From positions 1 to 5,882 of the forward strand of contig JAITKL010000050.1 of assembly GCA_031278405.1 (NCBI GenBank): a stretch of 5,882 bases of DNA, read 5' to 3'. Shown in pieces: positions 1-5,882 of this stretch. The notes below the pieces were generated by a model. It was not told the DNA's origin and did not search any database. It saw only the letters and a list, made by a program, of their open reading frames with translations. The stretch comes from Endomicrobium sp. GTDB lineage: Bacteria > Elusimicrobiota > Endomicrobiia > Endomicrobiales > Endomicrobiaceae. Both the position numbers and the translations under genes were made by a program. Position 1 is the first letter of the stretch. Each line of letters starts with the position of its first letter.

Positions 1-410
1 TATATCTTCTTCACAAATCAAATATAACAATTGAAGGAAAAACAGCAATCGTCATTGGAAGATCTAACTTAGTCGGCAAACCTCTTTCAATGTTGTTGCT
101 TGCAAATAACGCGACAGTAATAATATCTCATTCCAAAACCAAAAACTTAAAAGAAATGTGTAAAAATGCTGACATTGTTATTGCGGCAATAGGCAATTCT
201 AAATTTCTAAACAAAAATTTTATAAAAGACGGAGCAATAGTTATTGATGTAGGCATCAATAGAACTCCCGACGGACTGTGCGGTGACGTTGACTTCAATT
301 CTGTTAAAGACATGAATATAACTATAACCCCTGTACCCGGCGGTGTAGGACCAATGACGATAACAATGCTGCTTGCAAATACGCTCAAAGCATTTAAAAA
401 CAGACGTTGA
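1..410 (+). CDS. folD: Bifunctional methylenetetrahydrofolate dehydrogenase / methenyltetrahydrofolate cyclohydrolase, C-terminal part (5' end outside window)
   Basis: FolD oxidises 5,10-methylene-THF with NAD(P)+ to methenyl-THF and hydrolyses that to 10-formyl-THF, in the cytoplasm, supplying one-carbon units for purines and formyl-Met-tRNA. The open frame runs in from the left edge (first full codon at 3) to TGA at 408-410, giving 135 residues. The family is usually about 285, so roughly the first half is missing. Seen directly: the dinucleotide-binding loop GRSNLVGKP (from about base 57), the strand ADIVIAAIG, then [10 protein letters not shown], a GDVDF segment, and the C-terminal family signature [11 protein letters not shown] close to the end. 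These occur in the usual order and spacing for FolD. The N-terminal catalytic lysine region is not in view. An ATG at 90 lies inside the conserved domain and is not the start. No clear terminator follows; the next + strand open segment begins about 30 bases downstream. Confidence 0.96.
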   Translation, partial: YLLHKSNITIEGKTAIVIGRSNLVGKPLSMLLLANNATVIISHSKTKNLKEMCKNADIVIAAIGNSKFLNKNFIKDGAIVIDVGINRTPDGLCGDVDFNSVKDMNITITPVPGGVGPMTITMLLANTLKAFKNRR

Positions 411-439
411 TTTTCTTATAGTTATTTTCCTAAGTCCTT

Positions 440-956
440 ATGAAATAATTAAAATTTTACTTTTTTTGATAGCCTTTCTTTTTCCAAATACTGGTGGGGC
501 TGAAACAAATTTTGCTCAATGATGTTTGGCAAATATAGGTTTTAAAAAATAAAGCGGCTTTTAAAATGTTTGAAACTTATTTTATGACGAAACCTCTTCA
601 AAATATTTTAGGTCATCATCCTATGTCTTTGATATGTAAATTGTATCCGACAATTTTTTTCTGATGGCTGTGATAGTTCCATCTATTCTCATAGCTATAT
701 TTCATATGTAAGACACAGACAACATAATTACCAAACTCGCAAATATTTATAATTTGATACCGACGAAGTGGAGATATCTTAAAGCAAGTCTTATTATTTT
801 GCAGGCTCATTTATTGTCGCTGGATTAGCCGTCCTTTTTGGCGATTATTACACATACATATGGATTATTTACTTTGCGGAATCTTTTGTGTCGGGTTTCT
901 TTGAAATAAAAAGCATAAAACTTCCACCGCGAAATAATCCAAAAGACTTGAAATAA
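440..956 (+). pseudogene. Decayed gene for a small multi-pass membrane protein, identity unknown
   Basis: No intact frame crosses this stretch, but protein-like pieces follow one another across frames. An ATG at 440 is followed within two codons by TAA; one extra base in the A-run at 443-445 would join it to the hydrophobic segment IIKILLFLIAFLFPNTGG (445-498). That frame meets TGA at 520 and TAA at 550. The next frame gives KMFETYFMTKPLQNILGHHP (563-622). The first frame resumes with LMAVIVPSILIAIFHM (661-708), stops at TAA 709, then continues as DTDNIITKLANIYN up to KASLII. A shift near 790-800 opens the last frame, with two probable membrane segments (FIVAGLAVLFG, YIWIIYFAESFVSGFF) and a polar tail PPRNNPKDLK ending at TAA 954-956. 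The total span, about 172 codons, suits one small membrane protein with roughly six lesions, several at homopolymer runs. I do not recognise the family. The 440-552 part joins less securely than 563-956. Its place just after folD suggests a former operon partner. Confidence 0.5.
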
Positions 957-976
957 AATTTATTTCTTATTAAAAT
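948..976 (+). promoter_or_regulatory. Sigma-70-type promoter for the small lysine-rich gene
   Basis: TTGAAA at 948-953 and TAAAAT at 971-976 are separated by exactly 17 bases, each hexamer one or two changes from consensus. Transcription would start near 983, giving a leader of about 80 bases before the ATG at 1065. The -35 box overlaps the last codons of the decayed gene upstream. In AT-rich DNA chance matches are common, so the support comes from exact spacing together with the position in front of a well-formed ribosome binding site. Confidence 0.55.
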
Positions 977-1003
977 ATTTAATTGCGTAATCGTTAGCAT
1001 TTA

Positions 1004-1050
1004 GACTTCCCGCGATCAGCACGCGGAAATAAAACAAGGGATGACTTCCC
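1004..1050 (+). repeat. Direct repeat GACTTCCC with two small hairpins in the leader of the lysine-rich gene
   Basis: GACTTCCC occurs at 1004-1011 and again at 1043-1050. A GC-rich hairpin forms between CCGCG (1010-1014 region) and CGCGG (1022-1026) with a 7-base loop, and a second short one between GGGA (1038-1041) and TCCC (1047-1050). The first TCCC (1008-1011) could pair with the same GGGA, so two folds are possible. The stems are short and no known riboswitch or leader family is recognised. Confidence 0.35.
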
Positions 1051-1052
1051 AA

Positions 1053-1058
1053 AAGGAG
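1053..1058 (+). promoter_or_regulatory. Shine-Dalgarno site that decides the start of the lysine-rich gene
   Basis: AAGGAG at 1053-1058 sits six bases before ATG 1065. A second in-frame ATG at 1041 has only an AAGGG touching it, with no spacer, so the later start is preferred. Confidence 0.75.
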
Positions 1059-1064
1059 CCGAGA

Positions 1065-1151
1065 ATGGCTTGTGGATGCAAGAAGAAAAAAGCTGTACCT
1101 AAAAAAAAGGTTACACAGAAAAAAACTGTGACCAAGAAGAAGAAAAAATAA
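1065..1151 (+). CDS. Very small lysine-rich peptide with Cys-Gly-Cys N-terminus (28 residues), function unknown
   Basis: ATG at 1065 to TAA at 1149-1151 encodes 28 residues. It starts MACGCKKKK, passes through two short spacers (AVP, then VTQ and TVT) between lysine blocks, and ends in five lysines. Half of all residues (14 of 28) are lysine, there are no acidic residues, and the only cysteines are at 3 and 5. Both AAA and AAG are used, and Val, Thr, Pro and Gln codons break up the lysines, so it is not merely a poly-A tract. Support for expression: a perfect AAGGAG six bases before the ATG, a promoter-like element at 948-976, and a long hairpin 12 bases after the stop. Starting at the in-frame ATG 1041 would add eight residues (MTSQKEPR) but with poor ribosome-site spacing. 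The composition resembles histone-H1-like or other nucleic-acid-binding tails, so binding to DNA, RNA or the ribosome is possible, and the CGC pair could bind a metal. That is inference from composition only. It does not match ribosomal proteins L36 or Thx as I know them. It could also be a non-functional remnant. Confidence 0.6.
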   Translation: MACGCKKKKAVPKKKVTQKKTVTKKKKK

Positions 1152-1162
1152 GATCGCTCGGA

Positions 1163-1199
1163 ACACTAAATCGCTTCATTAAATGAAGCAATTTAGTGT
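1163..1199 (+). terminator. Inverted repeat after the lysine-rich gene, candidate terminator
   Basis: Arms 1163-1179 and 1183-1199 pair over 17 positions with a 3-base loop and one C-A mismatch (1172 with 1190). It begins 12 bases after the stop of the small gene. There is no T-run on the + strand after the stem (GGTACAAC follows), so it is not a classic intrinsic terminator. It could act as a U-less terminator or protect the 3' end of the transcript. Read on the - strand the mismatch becomes a G-U pair, so it may also block transcription arriving from serS. Confidence 0.5.
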
Positions 1200-1333
1200 G
1201 GTACAACTAAAATTTCTTAATGTTGGAGATTATTAAATTTTGCAACATCTGAGTTTTCTATCCTTGGTAGGCACTTTTTTATGAATCATTTCTCATTTTT
1301 ACTCAAAAACAGAGAAATCCGAGACTGAACAAC

Positions 1334-1383
1334 AATTTTAAATACATCCACCGCAATATATTGCGGTGGATGTATTTAAAATT
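1334..1383 (-). terminator. Perfect 50-base palindrome, likely terminator of the dnaE-serS transcript
   Basis: The arms 1334-1358 and 1359-1383 are perfectly complementary, centred on TATA, with the GC-rich core ACATCCACCGC. It lies 15 bases beyond the serS stop. In the - strand transcript the 3' arm ends AUUUAAAAUU and runs into GUUGUU, a weak U-rich tail, which fits an intrinsic terminator whose lower AU stem melts. As a perfect palindrome it has the same stem on both strands and may also stop + strand transcription. Confidence 0.7.
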
Positions 1384-1398
1384 AAAGAAATAGTATAT

Positions 1399-2670
1399 TT
1401 ATTTGCTTTTTATTATATCAAAACCTGTATATTTGCGAAGAATCTCTGGTATTACAATAGAAGCATCTTCTTGCTGATAGTATTCAAGGATTGCAGCAAA
1501 AGTTCTGCCAACTGCAACACCAGAACCGTTTAGTGTGTGTATAAGTTCCTTTTTTTTGTCTCTATATTTTACTTTTATGTTCATTCTTCTTGCCTGAAAA
1601 TCTTTAAAGTTTGAACATGAAGAAACTTCTCTGTATACACCGTCGCTAGCAAGCCATACTTCTAAATCATAAGTTTTTGACGATGAAAAGCCTATATCAC
1701 CACTAGATAAAAGAGAAACTCTGTAAGGAAGACCTAGCAACTCCAAAACATGTCCAGCGTCTAAAACAAGTGACTCAAGTTCCTCGTCGGAATTTTCCGG
1801 TTTTACAAATTTTACAAGCTCTACTTTATTAAACTGGTGATTTCTTATAAGTCCTTTTGTGTCTTTTCCGTAGGCACCCGCTTCCCTCCTAAAGCAAGCA
1901 GAATAAGAAACAAGTTTTTTGGGAAGGCTATCTTCATCCAAAATTTCGTCCCTGTAAATATTTGTGACAGGAATTTCCGCAGTTGATATTAAATACAATT
2001 CATCATTAGCACATTTAAAAGTTTCCTCAGTAAATTTAGGAAGCTGTCCCGTGCCAAACATAGATTTCCTATTTACAAGATACGGAGTCGTTATTTCTTT
2101 ATATCCTCTTTCTTTATGTGTATCTAAAAAGAAAGAAATAATCGCTCTTTCCAAAACGCAGCCTTCATTTTTCAAAATAACAAATCTTGGGCCTGAAATT
2201 TTGGAAGCTGTCGCAAAGTCAATAATCCCAAGCTTTTCGCCTATTTCCCAATGGTATTTTGGTTTGAAAGAAGTTTTTTTAGGTTCAATGGTATATCTAA
2301 TAATCTTATTATCTCTTTCGTCTTTTCCAACAGGCACGCTTGAGTCGGGAATATTTGGAAGTCCCAGTAAAAAATCTTCTATATGATTTTCCAAAGACAA
2401 AAGTTGTTTTTCCTGTTTTTGAATTAAATCCCTTATTTCATTCATTTCTTCAAGCACTTCAGGTGGAGGATCTTTTCCTTTTCTTTTAAGCTTGCTGACT
2501 TCTTCAGAAACTTTATTTCTTTTTAATCTTAACTTTTCATTCTCGTTTATGACAAACTTTCTTTCATCATCCCACTTTAAAAGTTCCGTAAAATCTATTT
2601 CTTTATTCCTAGATAATATACCTCGTTTTACAGCTTCAGGATTTTTTCTAATAACTTTGATATCTAACAT
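1399..2670 (-). CDS. serS: Seryl-tRNA synthetase (class II)
   Basis: Charges tRNA-Ser (and tRNA-Sec where present) with serine using ATP, in the cytoplasm. The protein has 423 residues, normal for bacterial SerRS. It starts [12 protein letters not shown], the usual family N-terminus. Residues about 27-100 form the charged, heptad-like antiparallel coiled-coil arm that grips the tRNA long variable arm. The class II core follows: motif 1 region about 160-199 ([11 protein letters not shown] to TTPYLV), the serine-binding TAE at 230-232, motif 2 at about 258-284 ([17 protein letters not shown], then HQFNKVE), [15 protein letters not shown] at 348-362, and motif 3 at 381-399 with [10 protein letters not shown] carrying Arg389. 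All key segments are present with no frameshift. The start codon lies 23 bases inside the end of dnaE, preceded by GGAG seven bases upstream, so translation is probably coupled to dnaE. The stop TAA is followed 15 bases later by a perfect palindrome. Confidence 0.98.
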   Translation of the reverse strand: MLDIKVIRKNPEAVKRGILSRNKEIDFTELLKWDDERKFVINENEKLRLKRNKVSEEVSKLKRKGKDPPPEVLEEMNEIRDLIQKQEKQLLSLENHIEDFLLGLPNIPDSSVPVGKDERDNKIIRYTIEPKKTSFKPKYHWEIGEKLGIIDFATASKISGPRFVILKNEGCVLERAIISFFLDTHKERGYKEITTPYLVNRKSMFGTGQLPKFTEETFKCANDELYLISTAEIPVTNIYRDEILDEDSLPKKLVSYSACFRREAGAYGKDTKGLIRNHQFNKVELVKFVKPENSDEELESLVLDAGHVLELLGLPYRVSLLSSGDIGFSSSKTYDLEVWLASDGVYREVSSCSNFKDFQARRMNIKVKYRDKKKELIHTLNGSGVAVGRTFAAILEYYQQEDASIVIPEILRKYTGFDIIKSK

Positions 2671-5600
2671 TCTTTTTCTCCATATAACTTAAATTAGAAT
2701 ATCTTAATTCAACAGAGTTTTTTATGCCAATAGCTGCTTCTACATCGTTTATAAAGTTATCCGAACAATCTGTAAGGTACTCGGTCTCTATTGAAAAGTT
2801 TCCGTGCAGAGCATCTTCTAAGTCAATATAAACTTTTGCTTTGCCTTTATTAGCACTAAAAATTTTTTTTAAATCTTCGCTTAAAACATCATCGTACCTT
2901 GTAGTTGAAAGTCTTACATGAACTTCACAGGAATTAAGTGGAAATCTCTTTTTTGCTTCATCTATAGTGATAATATCTTCAACTATTATTTCAGGCTGTC
3001 CCTGCGCTCCCATCAGTCGACCTTTTACTACAATAACATTGTTTTGCGTTAAATAAGTTTCAAATCTTTCAAAAACTTTAGGGAGCAAAACTGCATCCAC
3101 GCTGCCGTGCAAATCTTCTATTTTAACTCTTGCGTACGGATCTTTTTTAGCTTTTGATATGAGTTTTTTAATTGAAACTATCATACCTGCAACACGTATA
3201 ATCTGAGCTGTTTTAAAATCAACATTTTCTTTGGGTTCTGGGAGTTTATCTAATCTATAACTAGAATAGGCTATTATCTCTCTCTTTCTTGGAGCAAGAG
3301 GATGCCCTGAAAGATAAAATCCCAAAACTTCCTTTTCGTACTCCAATGCTTCAAAAATATCCAAAGGTTTTGCCTTTGACAGCAATGACGAGTTGCTAAT
3401 CATAATTTCGGCGTTGTCAAACAAAAATCCCTGAGCCGATTCTTTCTCCTGTTTTATCCTTGCAACTTTATCAACCGACAAATCTATATTTTGTAGCAAA
3501 TTTGATCTTGTTTCAAGCTTTTCAGAACCGAAAGAATCAAAAGCTCCAGCTTTTGCAAGGCATTCAAAAGCTTTTTTATTAGTGGATTTTAAGTCTATTC
3601 TCTGTAAAAAATCATCCAAATCTTTAAATTTGACTTCTTTGCCATTAACCGATCTTGCCTGTTCTATAGACTGTGTTAGACCTTCTCCTATGTTTTTGAT
3701 AGCAAGAAGCCCAAAACGTATATCCGAGCCTTCTATTTTAAATTGTCCATCGGAATGTTGAATATCAGGCGGCAACACTTTAATCCCAAACAATGCTGCA
3801 TCATCTAAATACATTACAAGTTTACTTTCTTCATTATCTTTGACAACCGAACGACCGATTTCACTGTTAAGCAAAGCTGTTAAATATTCCAAGGGATAAT
3901 TTGCTTTTAAATATGCAGTTCTGTAAGACACTACACCGTAAGCTGCAGAGTGAGACTTGTTAAATCCGTATCCTGCAAAAGCTAAGATATTGTTAAAAAC
4001 TTTTTCAGAAATTTTTTTGGCTATGCCTTTTGCTTTGGCGCCGTTTATAAATTTCTCTCTTTGTTTCTCAACAACTTCAGGAATTTTTTTACTCATCGCT
4101 TTGCGAAGGCTATCTGCTTCCCCTGATGTAAAACCAGCCATAGCAACAGACATCTTCATAACTTGTTCCTGATATAAAATAACACCGTAAGTATTTTTTA
4201 ATATAGCCTCCTGTAATGGATGGTCGTAAATAATCGGTGTTTTTCCGTGTTTTCTGTTTACAAAATCATCCAACATCCCCGAACCCATAGGACCTGGTCT
4301 GTACAAAGCTATCAAAGCAACAATATCGTCAATGTTGCTAGGTTTTAGTTTTCTTATCAATTCTCTCATACCTTTGCTTTCAAGCTGGAACACTCCCATA
4401 GTTTTTGCTTCGTCAAGAAGTTTATAAGATTGCTCATCATCCAAAGGTACGTTGTCTAAGTCAAAATTAGGTTTTTTCTTGCGGATAAATTTTACGCATT
4501 CATCAATAATAGTAAGCGTTCTAAGTCCTAAAAAGTCAACTTTTAAAAGACCAAGCTGAGGCAACACCACCCCATCGTACTGTGTAGTGACAATATTTTT
4601 TGAACCTTTTGAAAGTGGCGAATAATTAGTTATTTCTTCATTGGCTATAACCATACCGGCGGCATGTACGCCCGTATGTCTTTTAAGACCTTCTAGTTTT
4701 TGCGAAGCCTCTATAAGGTTTGCAATACGCTCGTCAGATTTTACAAGTTTTATCAGATCTGGAGAAGATTCCAAAGCTTCGGCAATACTTTCATTTTGAG
4801 GAACAAGTTTGGCTATGTTGTTTGACTCTGTCGGTGTAAGCCCCATGACTCTTGCAACATCCTTTATAACAAGTCTGGATTGCATTGATCCAAACGTTAT
4901 AATCTGTGCACATTTCTCTTCGCCGTATTTATGGCGAACATATTCTATAACTTGCTCTCTGCCTGAATCTGCAAAATCTATATCCAAATCTGGCATTGAG
5001 CGTCTATCTGGGTTTAGAAATCTTTCAAACAACAAGTCATACTTTAAAGGACAAATATCAGTGATACCCAACGTGTAAGCAACCATTGAACCTGCACCTG
5101 AACCTCTTCCCGGTCCTACAGGAATCCCATTATCTTTTGCATATTTTATGAAGTCTGAAACTATTAAAAAGTAGGATGCGAAACCCATTCTATTAATAAT
5201 GGAAAGCTCGTCTTTTAATCTATTTTTCTGCTCAGAATTAACGTTTCTATATCTTTTTATAAGACCTTGTCTGCATAAACTTTCTAAATATTCTGAGTCC
5301 GATTTGTATTCTTCTGGTACAGGAAACTGCGGTAGAAGCAGATTGTCCATATCTATTTTAACATTACACTTTTCGGCAATTTCCAAAGTAGTTTTTAAAG
5401 ATTGAGGAATATATTCAAATGTCTTTAGCATATCCTCAGCACTACGATAATAAAATAGATCTGAGCCAAACTTTAATCTTTTAGTATCGTTTAACATCGT
5501 CCCCGTACCTATGCAAAGCAGAATATCGTGGATTTTCGCATCTGATTTTCTTAAGAAATGACAGTCGTTTGTAGCAACTAGCGGGATTGTTATTTTTTTT

Positions 5601-5882
5601 GAAATCTCAAGAAGATCTGGTATTATTTTTTTCTGCTCTTCAAGCCCATTATCCATAATTTCTAAATAAAAATTATCTTTTCCAAAAATATCTCTGTATT
5701 CTGTCGCAGCTTTTTCCGCTTTTTCAAAATTTCCTCTAGACAAAGAGATGGCAACTTCTCCTACCAAACATCCCGAAAGAGCAATGATTCCCCTATTGTA
5801 TTTTCTCAGCACTTCTTTATCTACACGAGGCTTATAGTAAAAGCCTTCAGTAAAACCAATGCTTACTATACGCATAAGGTTT
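2648..5882 (-). CDS. dnaE: DNA polymerase III alpha subunit, DnaE1 type (N-terminus outside window)
   Basis: Catalytic subunit of the replicative polymerase; extends DNA with the beta clamp and clamp loader. The frame runs off the right edge; codons before the ATG at 5873-5875 still read as DnaE (NLM then [11 protein letters not shown]), so that ATG is internal. Counting from it there are 1075 residues. By the position of the catalytic aspartates against E. coli D401/D403, about 105 residues are missing, making a protein near 1180. In order: rest of the PHP domain (1-165, with ATNDCHF at 101-107); [10 protein letters not shown] at 254-263; palm motif PDLDIDF with Asp296 and Asp298; RHTGVHAAG at 399-407; third catalytic Asp447 in [20 protein letters not shown] at 525-534; [12 protein letters not shown] at 563-574; [15 protein letters not shown] at 633-647; helix-hairpin-helix region near KNIGEG (727-732); clamp-binding motif QGFLF at 815-819; OB fold about 895-970; then a C-terminal domain that by position should bind tau. 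No intein, frameshift or missing catalytic residue. It ends with TAG inside serS. Confidence 0.98.
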   Translation of the reverse strand, partial: NLMRIVSIGFTEGFYYKPRVDKEVLRKYNRGIIALSGCLVGEVAISLSRGNFEKAEKAATEYRDIFGKDNFYLEIMDNGLEEQKKIIPDLLEISKKITIPLVATNDCHFLRKSDAKIHDILLCIGTGTMLNDTKRLKFGSDLFYYRSAEDMLKTFEYIPQSLKTTLEIAEKCNVKIDMDNLLLPQFPVPEEYKSDSEYLESLCRQGLIKRYRNVNSEQKNRLKDELSIINRMGFASYFLIVSDFIKYAKDNGIPVGPGRGSGAGSMVAYTLGITDICPLKYDLLFERFLNPDRRSMPDLDIDFADSGREQVIEYVRHKYGEEKCAQIITFGSMQSRLVIKDVARVMGLTPTESNNIAKLVPQNESIAEALESSPDLIKLVKSDERIANLIEASQKLEGLKRHTGVHAAGMVIANEEITNYSPLSKGSKNIVTTQYDGVVLPQLGLLKVDFLGLRTLTIIDECVKFIRKKKPNFDLDNVPLDDEQSYKLLDEAKTMGVFQLESKGMRELIRKLKPSNIDDIVALIALYRPGPMGSGMLDDFVNRKHGKTPIIYDHPLQEAILKNTYGVILYQEQVMKMSVAMAGFTSGEADSLRKAMSKKIPEVVEKQREKFINGAKAKGIAKKISEKVFNNILAFAGYGFNKSHSAAYGVVSYRTAYLKANYPLEYLTALLNSEIGRSVVKDNEESKLVMYLDDAALFGIKVLPPDIQHSDGQFKIEGSDIRFGLLAIKNIGEGLTQSIEQARSVNGKEVKFKDLDDFLQRIDLKSTNKKAFECLAKAGAFDSFGSEKLETRSNLLQNIDLSVDKVARIKQEKESAQGFLFDNAEIMISNSSLLSKAKPLDIFEALEYEKEVLGFYLSGHPLAPRKREIIAYSSYRLDKLPEPKENVDFKTAQIIRVAGMIVSIKKLISKAKKDPYARVKIEDLHGSVDAVLLPKVFERFETYLTQNNVIVVKGRLMGAQGQPEIIVEDIITIDEAKKRFPLNSCEVHVRLSTTRYDDVLSEDLKKIFSANKGKAKVYIDLEDALHGNFSIETEYLTDCSDNFINDVEAAIGIKNSVELRYSNLSYMEKKNVRYQSY
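2678..2681 (-). promoter_or_regulatory. Ribosome binding site of serS inside the dnaE 3' end
   Basis: On the - strand GGAG lies seven bases before the serS ATG (2668-2670), within codons for the dnaE C-terminus (SYMEKKN). It supports this ATG as the start and an overlap of 23 bases with dnaE. No separate promoter for serS was recognised. Confidence 0.7.

Noticed and set aside
128..388. 86-residue open frame on the - strand within folD
   Set aside because: It mirrors strongly conserved FolD codons, including the PGGVGPMT signature; a shadow frame.
616..810. 64-residue open frame on the - strand
   Set aside because: It lies across the decayed + strand gene, has no protein-like pattern of its own and ends in mixed composition; the + strand pieces make better sense.
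440..956. Naming the decayed gene as a phosphatidyltransferase (PgsA), PgpA, PlsY or CbiB
   Set aside because: Size and hydrophobicity would allow some of these, but none of their signature motifs is visible in the joined frames.
960..1166. Open frame on the - strand rich in Phe, Leu and Ser, looking like a 68-residue membrane protein
   Set aside because: It is the antisense of the lysine codons (AAG/AAA read as CTT/TTT) of the small + strand gene and its leader; no ribosome site was noted.
1225..1290. Short frame with a GGAG-like element and a TTG start in the spacer
   Set aside because: Only about 14 codons, with an unusual start and a long gap to the element; no reason to think it is translated.
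1964..2386. 140-residue + strand open frame within serS
   Set aside because: Antisense to the conserved SerRS core including the TAE motif; no independent start signal.
3957..5405. Several + strand open frames of 68-89 residues within dnaE
   Set aside because: All are antisense shadows of conserved polymerase motifs with no ribosome sites or family resemblance.
2648..5882. Possible intein or split in dnaE
   Set aside because: The polymerase motifs run in normal order and spacing (Asp298 to Asp447 is 149 residues against 152 in E. coli), leaving no room for an insertion.

Overview
The window is AT-rich bacterial chromosome with two gene blocks facing each other. On the + strand, from the left edge, lie the 3' part of folD (folate one-carbon metabolism), then about 520 bases that read as a decayed membrane-protein gene, then a very small lysine-rich gene with its own promoter and ribosome binding site. 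On the - strand, from the right edge, lie dnaE (replicative DNA polymerase III alpha subunit, start outside the window) and serS (seryl-tRNA synthetase, complete). These two overlap by 23 bases and look like one transcript. The blocks converge on a spacer at about 1152-1398 that holds two strong inverted repeats, the likely stop signals. The part of the spacer between the repeats (1200-1333) shows nothing I can name.

Organism: DnaE has the ordinary bacterial DnaE1 layout, and SerRS and FolD are typical bacterial forms. Low GC, an eroded gene beside intact housekeeping genes, and small spacers would suit a host-associated bacterium with a shrinking genome. An Endomicrobium-like member of the Elusimicrobiota is my best guess, but it rests on overall impression and not on a diagnostic marker.

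How the genes relate: dnaE and serS are both core information-processing genes and are probably translationally coupled. folD is unrelated to them in pathway. The decayed gene starts about 30 bases after folD on the same strand, so it was probably once its operon partner. The one genuinely unfamiliar element is the 28-codon gene at 1065-1151. It encodes a Cys-Gly-Cys N-terminus followed by a half-lysine chain, with a near-consensus promoter, a good Shine-Dalgarno sequence and a hairpin just after its stop. No CRISPR array, insertion sequence, tRNA or rRNA was seen.
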